From Saprospiraceae bacterium (GTDB lineage Bacteria > Bacteroidota > Bacteroidia > Chitinophagales > Saprospiraceae): a stretch of DNA of 26,716 nt. Position numbers and translations under genes: made by a program. How positions within the stretch are numbered: the first letter of the stretch is position 1; each line of letters begins with the position of its first letter. The notes under the pieces are model-generated. The model made no database searches. It worked only from the letters and a program-made list of their open reading frames with translations, and was not told where the DNA came from. Positions 22,028 to 26,716 of this stretch are shown here, one piece after another. The stretch spans positions 1 through 26,716 of the forward strand of contig JABWAJ010000014.1 in NCBI GenBank assembly GCA_013361075.1, given 5' to 3'.

Positions 22028-22306
22028 ATGAATGGTCTTGCAGAGCAGAAAATAGCATTCATTCGAGAAGTTTCCGAAATTGAGGATGAGCAAACCTTAT
22101 CAGCATTGATAGCTGCTTACCTGCAAATCACGGCAAAGGCAAAAGCAGGCGCCAAACCTAAAGCCATTCGCAAGAAATTCGATGCGGAGGCCATCCGCCA
22201 CAATCGTGGCAGAGTTGGGCACGATAAAGACAAAATCATGAGCCTGATTCGCGAGATGGATATTCAGGAACCAATTGAGCAATTGCTGAGCCAGTTAAGC
22301 AAATGA
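22028..22306 (+). CDS. Putative antitoxin, translationally coupled to a PIN toxin
   Basis: The 92-residue protein starts at MNGLAEQKIAFIREVSEIED. Its stop codon overlaps the toxin start by four bases (ATGA at 22303-22306), a common arrangement in toxin-antitoxin operons. The N-terminal helices (FIREVSEIEDEQTLSALIAA) are followed by a Lys/Ala-rich linker and a basic-then-acidic C-terminus (KIMSLIREMDIQEPIEQLLS) that could wrap the toxin. The fold of the first 35 residues resembles small Bacteroidota addiction-module proteins, but I cannot assign a family. It is not obviously homologous to the other antitoxin, although the two toxins are. Confidence 0.65.
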   Translation: MNGLAEQKIAFIREVSEIEDEQTLSALIAAYLQITAKAKAGAKPKAIRKKFDAEAIRHNRGRVGHDKDKIMSLIREMDIQEPIEQLLSQLSK

Positions 22307-22743
22307 TTTACCTCTTTGATTCAAATATCGTGTTGCACTACATTCGCCAATCGGCAGTAATGATGCAAATTGAACGAGACTTTAACCCGTTTGGCCCTGA
22401 TAATGAATCCTGGCTTTGTGTGGTCTCCAAGGGCGAATTGCGGTCTATTGCCATCCAAAATCAATGGGGAGCGTTACGAAGACAGCAACTCGAGGACCTT
22501 ATGAATGATTTTTATCCGGCAGACATTTTTTCTGAAGAAATGATAGATGCCTATGCTGAAATTGACGCATTTAGCCAAGGCAGGCTTCCGAATAAATCAC
22601 TTTCAATGAGCGCCCGTAACATGGGAAAAAATGACCTGTGGATTGCCGCTACGGCACATGTCCTCGGAGCAAAACTGCTAATAACGGACGCAGATTTTAA
22701 CCACCTGAATGGGGTATTTCTTGATTTGATGAAGGTAGTGTAA
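22303..22743 (+). CDS. PIN-domain toxin (VapC-like ribonuclease)
   Basis: The 146-residue protein has the complete PIN pattern: MIYLFDSNIVLHYI with Asp6, VVSKGEL with Glu45, GKNDLWIAATAHVLGAKLL with Asp111, and ITDADFNHL with Asp129/Asp131. These acidic residues bind Mg2+ for RNA cleavage. Length and layout are standard for VapC-type toxins, which typically cut tRNA or rRNA; the target cannot be told. It overlaps the antitoxin by four bases. It is clearly a paralogue of the truncated PIN gene 1 kb upstream, so the locus probably arose by tandem duplication or by clustering of related modules. Confidence 0.88.
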   Translation: MIYLFDSNIVLHYIRQSAVMMQIERDFNPFGPDNESWLCVVSKGELRSIAIQNQWGALRRQQLEDLMNDFYPADIFSEEMIDAYAEIDAFSQGRLPNKSLSMSARNMGKNDLWIAATAHVLGAKLLITDADFNHLNGVFLDLMKVV

Positions 22744-22761
22744 ATATAAGAACCCCGCTGA

Positions 22762-22806
22762 CGCGGCCCCGCCCCGCGTGTACTATTGTTTGGGCTCCAG
22801 CCCGAA
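22762..22806 (+). repeat. Two-hairpin dispersed repeat, degenerate copy
   Basis: Hairpin 1 CGCGG/CCGCG (22762-22778), the shortened linker TGTACTATTG, hairpin 2 TTTGGGC-TCCA-GCCCGAA (22789-22806). It lies in the leader region of the downstream SUMF1 gene. The C-G pair in the third stem position replaces A-T of other copies. Confidence 0.8.
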
Positions 22807-22870
22807 ACAACCTACCTGTATCTTTTTTTACCCCATGCGTTCCATTCAGGAATCCATCAACGGCAGTAAC

Positions 22871-23680
22871 ATGATTGGAAAGTCCATTCTTACTTTTATT
22901 TGGTGCTGGTTAATAATTGCCACAGCACCAATAATTGCCCAAACAGGGCATGCCGCAAAATCTACGGAAACGTCCGGGGATACTCACCCAATTCTGGCCG
23001 CCATCGCCGACAGCATGGTTTTTATTCAGGGGGGAACATTTACCATGGGGTGTTTGAAAAAACGGGATGAAAACTGCACGAAATATGCAAAACCCTCCCA
23101 TTCCGTTACTGTAGCTGATTTTTACCTCAGCCGTACCGAAGTGACCCAGATCCAGTGGCGGATAATTATGGGCAACGATCCGCCAAAATTAAAATTTAAA
23201 AACTGTGACAATTGCCCGGTGGAAGGTGTGAATTTTTACGAGGTGCATGATTTTATCAAGCAATTGAACGGATTAACCGGAAAAAAATACCGACTGCCCA
23301 CCGAAGCGGAATGGGAATACGCAGCACGAGGTGGCTCGAAAAGCAAGGGGTACGGCTATGCCGGGAGTCATGATCTTGAAGAAATCGCTTGGTATTCAGG
23401 CAATTCTGGCGGAAGAACTCAACCTGTTGCCCAAAAGAAGAAAAATGAGTTGGGGTTGTATGATATGAGTGGAAATGTACTGGAATGGTGTCGGGATTAT
23501 TGGCAGTACGGGTATACATCGGCAGAACAGAAAAACCCAACTGGCCCTAAAAAAGGAGATTATCGGGTACTCCGCGGTGGGAGCTGGGCTTATGGCCTAA
23601 AGGCCTGTGCTGTTGCGTTTCGTAGTTCTTATCTCCCGACAAGTTGTGCTTTTGATCTCGGTTTTCGCTTGGCGCTGTAA
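22871..23680 (+). CDS. Exported SUMF1/FGE-fold protein
   Basis: The 269-residue protein starts at MIGKSILTFIWCWLIIATAP (signal peptide ending IIAQ); the reading from 22778 begins inside the repeat. From about residue 46 it is a SUMF1 domain: DSMVFIQGGTFTMGC, FYLSRTEVTQIQWRIIMG, CDNCPVEGVNF, YRLPTEAEWEYAARGGS, ELGLYDMSGNVLEWC, VLRGGSWAYGLKACAVAFRS and LGFRLAL. Of the two catalytic cysteines of true formylglycine-generating enzymes (RGGSxxCxxxxC), only the second is present, so enzyme activity is doubtful. It is close in sequence to the C-terminal domain of the EAD protein and to the next gene. The gene pair is probably an operon (58-bp gap), and both start codons follow a matching AGTAAC leader end. 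Confidence 0.85.
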   Translation: MIGKSILTFIWCWLIIATAPIIAQTGHAAKSTETSGDTHPILAAIADSMVFIQGGTFTMGCLKKRDENCTKYAKPSHSVTVADFYLSRTEVTQIQWRIIMGNDPPKLKFKNCDNCPVEGVNFYEVHDFIKQLNGLTGKKYRLPTEAEWEYAARGGSKSKGYGYAGSHDLEEIAWYSGNSGGRTQPVAQKKKNELGLYDMSGNVLEWCRDYWQYGYTSAEQKNPTGPKKGDYRVLRGGSWAYGLKACAVAFRSSYLPTSCAFDLGFRLAL

Positions 23681-23738
23681 GATGCAGGCTGCTCGATTGC
23701 CCATGCAGTTCATTCAATAACCCAACAACGATAGTAAC

Positions 23739-24536
23739 ATGAAAAGAAGGTCCATCATTTCTTTTATAATGTGCTGCTTTATAATTACCACAGCGCCGAT
23801 AATTGCCCAGATACGGACTACGCCAACCCCTGAAGCCAGGCCACAGAGCCGGGGGCAAATCCTGGCCGCCATTGCCGACAGTATGGTTTTTATTCAAGGC
23901 GGGACTTTTATCATGGGGTGTTTGGATGATCGGGATATAGATTGTGAATTTGCGATGAATCCCTCGAAGGCCGTTACGCTGCATGATTTCTATTTAAGCA
24001 GCACCGAAGTTACCCAGGCCCAATGGCAGGCAGTGATGGGAGACAATCTTTTCTATTTCCGCAATTGCCCGTTTTGTCCGGCAGAGTATGTCAGTTGGGA
24101 AGATGTGCAGGCGTTTTTGAAAAAGCTGAATACACTGACTTCCCAAGCGCCCGGACAAGGATACCGATTGCCAACAGAGGCAGAGTGGGAATACGCTGCC
24201 CGGGGAGGAAATGCCTCTAAGGGGACCAAATTTCCAGGCAGCAATGACCCTGATGAAGTCGCCTGGTATGGCAAAAACTCCGGGGACACCACACACCCGG
24301 TAGGCAGGAAAAAAGCAAATGAACTGGGCTTGTACGACATGGGCGGCAATGTGTCAGAATGGTGCAGCGATTGTTTGATTCATCCACAGACCGAAGACTA
24401 TGAATTTTATGGAGTCAGGGGCGGCAATTGGTTCGGACCTCATCCAATGTCTGTTTCCAGCGGCGCGCGCAGTTGCGACAGCAAAACCTTTCATTGCAAT
24501 GTAATTGGCTTTCGCTTGGCAAAATCGATTTACTAA
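23739..24536 (+). CDS. Exported SUMF1/FGE-fold protein, paralogue of the preceding gene
   Basis: The 265-residue protein has the signal peptide MKRRSIISFIMCCFIITTAP-IIAQ, then the shared segment ILAAIADSMVFIQGGTFIMG. The domain is complete in its core (FYLSSTEVTQAQWQAVMG, CPFCPAEYVSWEDV, YRLPTEAEWEYAARGGN, ELGLYDMGGNVSEWC). The C-terminal loop differs strongly: GVRGGNWFGPHPMSVSSGAR then VIGFRLAK, with neither FGE catalytic cysteine. It is therefore probably a binding or structural protein, not a sulfatase-maturing oxidase. The nearly identical N-terminal halves of this and the preceding protein, set against divergent C-terminal loops, suggest duplication followed by loop diversification. Confidence 0.85.
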   Translation: MKRRSIISFIMCCFIITTAPIIAQIRTTPTPEARPQSRGQILAAIADSMVFIQGGTFIMGCLDDRDIDCEFAMNPSKAVTLHDFYLSSTEVTQAQWQAVMGDNLFYFRNCPFCPAEYVSWEDVQAFLKKLNTLTSQAPGQGYRLPTEAEWEYAARGGNASKGTKFPGSNDPDEVAWYGKNSGDTTHPVGRKKANELGLYDMGGNVSEWCSDCLIHPQTEDYEFYGVRGGNWFGPHPMSVSSGARSCDSKTFHCNVIGFRLAKSIY

Positions 24537-24649
24537 TGCCGATGCGGGGCGGTAACTGAGCTGGCGGCTGAGCTGCTGGCCGAGCGTAGACGAAACCAAG
24601 CCGAAGTTACAGCTCCCACTGCTGGCGCGAGGCGGTAACTGAGCCAAGT
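24537..24649. other. Repeat-derived intergenic DNA before copy C
   Basis: This stretch contains two copies of GGCGGTAACTGAG (24549 and 24632) and degenerate hairpin-1-like text near 24602-24615. It corresponds, in opposite orientation, to 26054-26100 on the far side of carA. No gene is seen. Confidence 0.55.
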
Positions 24650-24695
24650 CGAAGTTCCGGCCTCGTGTCTACTATTATTCGGGCTCCAGCCCGAA
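24650..24695 (+). repeat. Two-hairpin dispersed repeat, copy C
   Basis: Hairpin 1 CGAAGT-TCCG-GCCTCG (24650-24665), the linker TGTCTACTATTA, hairpin 2 TTCGGGC-TCCA-GCCCGAA (24678-24695, a perfect 7-bp stem). It lies upstream of carA. Confidence 0.85.
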
Positions 24696-24759
24696 ACCCC
24701 TCCCCAAATAAAAAATTCAGAAAAATCAACGATCCTTCAAAAAGCCCGCGCACAGATCA

Positions 24760-24767
24760 TATCTTTG
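24760..24767 (+). promoter_or_regulatory. Candidate -7 element of the carA promoter
   Basis: TATCTTTG matches TAnnTTTG exactly, 31 bases before the carA ATG. TTC at 24736-24738 is an imperfect -33 element. Confidence 0.45.
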
Positions 24768-24798
24768 CGGCGCTTTTCACGAACAGCGCGCAAAGCCA

Positions 24799-25905
24799 AT
24801 GAACGAGATGCAATCAGTGCCTGCCGTATTGTTATTGGAAGATGGAACGGCCTTCCACGGTAAAGCCGCCGGCAAAATCGGCGCCGCCATTGGCGAAGTT
24901 TGCTTCAATACCGGCATGACCGGCTATCAGGAGATTTTTACCGACCCTTCTTATTTCGGGCAGTTGCTCGTGGCTACCAATGCCCATATTGGCAATTACG
25001 GCACAAAAAATGCCGAAACCGAATCCGGTGCCATCAAAATCGCCGGCCTGATCTGCAAAAATTTCACCAACGAATATTCCCGTCCGAAAGCAGATTTGTC
25101 CATTCAGCAGTACTTTGAAAATGAAGGGCTGGTCGGCATTTCTGATGTAGATACCCGCGCTATCGTGCGCCATATCCGTAGCAAAGGCGCCATGAACGCC
25201 ATCATTTCTTCGGAAACTACTGACCTTGCCGAACTGCGCCGCCGCCTTGCTGCTGCGCCCCAAATGGAAGGCCTTGAACTTGCATCCAAAGTAAGTACGC
25301 CGGCACCTTATTACATCGGCAACCCCGACGCAGCGCTCAAAGTAGCGGTGCTCGACTTTGGCGTCAAGCGCAATATCCTTCAGTGTTTGGCAGATCGTGG
25401 TTGTTACCTCAAGGTTTTTCCGGCAAAAACCAATATTGCCGATTTGCGCGACTGGAATCCCGACGGCTACTTCCTGTCGAACGGCCCCGGCGACCCGGCA
25501 GCGATGGGCTACGCGGTGGAAACAGCGCAGGCCATTCTGGAAGAGAACAAACCCTTGTTCGGAATCTGTCTGGGGCACCAGTTGCTGGCTTTGTCGGTCG
25601 GTATCAGCACCTTTAAAATGCACCACGGCCACCGCGGCATCAATCACCCGGTGAAAAACCTGCGCACAGGTCGCAGTGAAATCACCAGCCAAAATCACGG
25701 CTTCGGCGTCAATCCCGATTCAGTGGCGGCCCACGAAGAAACCGTGGAAATTACCCATATTAACCTCAACGACCATTCGATAGAAGGCATTCGCCTGCGG
25801 CACAAAAAAGCGTTTTCGGTGCAATACCACCCGGAAGCGTCGCCAGGGCCACACGATGCCCGGTATTTGTTCGACGATTTCGTATCGTTGATGCAGGAGG
25901 GGTAA
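24799..25905 (+). CDS. carA: Carbamoyl-phosphate synthase small (glutaminase) subunit
   Basis: The protein has 368 residues. The N-terminal half is the CPSase small-subunit domain (LLLEDGTAFHG, EVCFNTGMTGYQEIFTDPSY, SDVDTRAIVRHIRSKGAMNA). The C-terminal half is a class I glutamine amidotransferase with the complete triad: Cys257 in FGICLGHQ, and His344 and Glu346 in VQYHPEASPGP. The enzyme releases ammonia from glutamine and channels it to CarB to make carbamoyl phosphate for pyrimidine and arginine synthesis. Length is normal for the family. carB is not adjacent; eno follows about 260 bp downstream. The gene is flanked on both sides by the two-hairpin repeat in opposite orientations. Confidence 0.97.
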   Translation: MNEMQSVPAVLLLEDGTAFHGKAAGKIGAAIGEVCFNTGMTGYQEIFTDPSYFGQLLVATNAHIGNYGTKNAETESGAIKIAGLICKNFTNEYSRPKADLSIQQYFENEGLVGISDVDTRAIVRHIRSKGAMNAIISSETTDLAELRRRLAAAPQMEGLELASKVSTPAPYYIGNPDAALKVAVLDFGVKRNILQCLADRGCYLKVFPAKTNIADLRDWNPDGYFLSNGPGDPAAMGYAVETAQAILEENKPLFGICLGHQLLALSVGISTFKMHHGHRGINHPVKNLRTGRSEITSQNHGFGVNPDSVAAHEETVEITHINLNDHSIEGIRLRHKKAFSVQYHPEASPGPHDARYLFDDFVSLMQEG

Positions 25906-25925
25906 CCCTTGCGGTCGCCCAGCAC

Positions 25926-25970
25926 AAGAGGCAGAGCCTCTTCAATAGTAGACACGAGGCCGGAGCCTCG
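25926..25970 (-). repeat. Two-hairpin dispersed repeat, copy D (inverted)
   Basis: On the minus strand: hairpin 1 CGAGGC-TCCG-GCCTCG (25970-25955, perfect 6-bp stem), the linker TGTCTACTATTG, hairpin 2 AAGAGGC-TCT-GCCTCTT (25942-25926). The hairpin 2 stem differs from copies A-C at several positions on both arms together. Confidence 0.88.
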
Positions 25971-26012
25971 CGCCAGCAGAAGAAAGGGCGATCCTCGCGG
26001 CCGACCAAAAAG

Positions 26013-26052
26013 GAGGCAGCCTCAAAAAAATAGACACGAAGCTGGAACTTCG
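26013..26052 (-). repeat. Two-hairpin dispersed repeat, copy E (inverted)
   Basis: On the minus strand: hairpin 1 CGAAGT-TCCA-GCTTCG (26052-26037), the linker TGTCTATTTTTTT, hairpin 2 GAGGC-T-GCCTC (26023-26013). The remaining 25906-26161 contains GGGCGAC-like GC-rich repeats at 25906-25918 and 25986-26006 and no gene. Confidence 0.8.
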
Positions 26053-26161
26053 ACTTGGCTTCAACTACGCTCAGCCACCAGTTCAGTTACCACCTCGTGC
26101 CAGTAAAAAAAGTCCGCCGAACTGGAATTCGGCTGAATAAATAAAAGCTAAAACACTTAAA

Positions 26162-26716
26162 ATGAGTACGATAATTGACATTCGCTCCCGCGAAATTCTG
26201 GATTCCCGCGGCAATCCGACGGTGGAGGTAGAAGTGATGACCGAAGACGGTTCAGTAGGCCGTGCAGCGGTACCCTCCGGCGCATCTACGGGCAAACACG
26301 AAGCTGTAGAACTACGCGACGGCGACAAAAGCCGCTTCCTGGGCAGAGGCGTTTTGGGCGCTTGCCGCAATGTGGATGAAATCCTGCACGAAGAGCTCAT
26401 CGGTGTGGATGTATTCGACCAGATTTACATTGACCGACTGATGCTGGAATTGGATGGTACGCCCAATAAGTCGAAACTCGGCGCCAATGCCATCCTCGGC
26501 GTTTCTATGGCAGTAGCCAAAGCCGCTGCCATGAGCTTAGAGCAGCCCCTCTACCGCTACATCGGCGGCGTGAACGCACACGTGCTGCCCGTGCCCATGA
26601 TGAACATCCTTAATGGAGGCTCGCATGCTGACAATAGTATTGATTTTCAGGAATTTATGATCATGCCTGTGGGCGCTGACCTGTTTTCTGAGGCACTGCG
26701 CATGGGGGTAGAGGTT
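26162..26716 (+). CDS. eno: Enolase, N-terminal part (3' end outside window)
   Basis: The 185 codons visible start at MSTIIDIRSREILDSRGNPT. They contain the mobile loop PSGASTGKHEAVELRDGD, LGANAILGVSMAVAKAAA, LPVPMMNILNGGSHADN and DFQEFMIMPVGA, all classic enolase motifs; the loop Ser and the SHADN His belong to the active site. Enolase interconverts 2-phosphoglycerate and phosphoenolpyruvate in glycolysis. The Mg-binding acidic residues and the catalytic Lys lie beyond the window. No clear TAnnTTTG element was found just upstream, and a repeat cluster occupies most of the upstream gap. Confidence 0.97.
   Translation, partial: MSTIIDIRSREILDSRGNPTVEVEVMTEDGSVGRAAVPSGASTGKHEAVELRDGDKSRFLGRGVLGACRNVDEILHEELIGVDVFDQIYIDRLMLELDGTPNKSKLGANAILGVSMAVAKAAAMSLEQPLYRYIGGVNAHVLPVPMMNILNGGSHADNSIDFQEFMIMPVGADLFSEALRMGVEV

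Noticed and set aside
25909..26106. Plus-strand reading frame of 65 codons after carA
   Set aside because: It is made almost wholly of the inverted two-hairpin repeats and has no recognisable protein features.

Overview
The window looks like chromosomal DNA of a Bacteroidota bacterium, probably a Saprospiria-type (Lewinella/Haliscomenobacter-like) lineage. This rests on a type IX secretion C-terminal sorting domain, several start regions carrying the Bacteroidota promoter element TAnnTTTG (some with a TTG/TTTG about 20-22 bases upstream), an absence of strong Shine-Dalgarno sites, TPR-CHAT and SUMF1/FGE-fold proteins, a DUF4197 lipoprotein, and intergenic DNA full of short tandem and palindromic repeats. 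The lineage is inferred from gene content. No rRNA, tRNA or CRISPR array was seen.

Layout. 1-2.6 kb: the end of a TolC-type outer-membrane protein and a HlyD/RND-type adaptor, followed by a 29-bp tandem array of small hairpins and a strong terminator. 3.0-5.9 kb: an AT-rich island with a BamHI-like type II restriction endonuclease divergent from a beta-class DNA methyltransferase, bordered by an IS derivative whose transposase has lost its middle. 6.0-8.4 kb: two membrane-anchored glucosaminidase-type proteins separated by an array of sixteen 7-bp repeats. 8.7-12.3 kb: a T9SS-secreted repeat protein and an exported TPR protein. 12.4-15.3 kb: a DCC-family thiol oxidoreductase, a DUF4197 lipoprotein, a four-helix-bundle (Avd/S23-like) gene broken by one stop codon and flanked by inverted heptamer arrays, and tatC.

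15.3-24.5 kb is the most unusual part. An exported TPR-CHAT (caspase-like) protease is divergent from a three-part membrane protein with a cytosolic effector-associated (death-like) domain, one membrane helix and an extracytoplasmic SUMF1/FGE-fold domain. Two PIN toxin-antitoxin modules follow, the first truncated by a repeat, and then two exported SUMF1/FGE-fold paralogues. In all three SUMF1 proteins at least one FGE catalytic cysteine is missing. In the largest, the C-terminal codons fit the pattern left by adenine mutagenesis in a diversity-generating retroelement variable repeat, although no reverse transcriptase or template repeat lies in the window. A plausible but unproven reading is a surface-sensing, self-killing defence or recognition locus.

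24.5-26.7 kb: carA and the start of eno. The intergenic DNA from 21.6 to 26.1 kb holds six copies of a roughly 45-bp two-hairpin repeat whose stems covary between copies. It appears to be a structured, dispersed repeat family.
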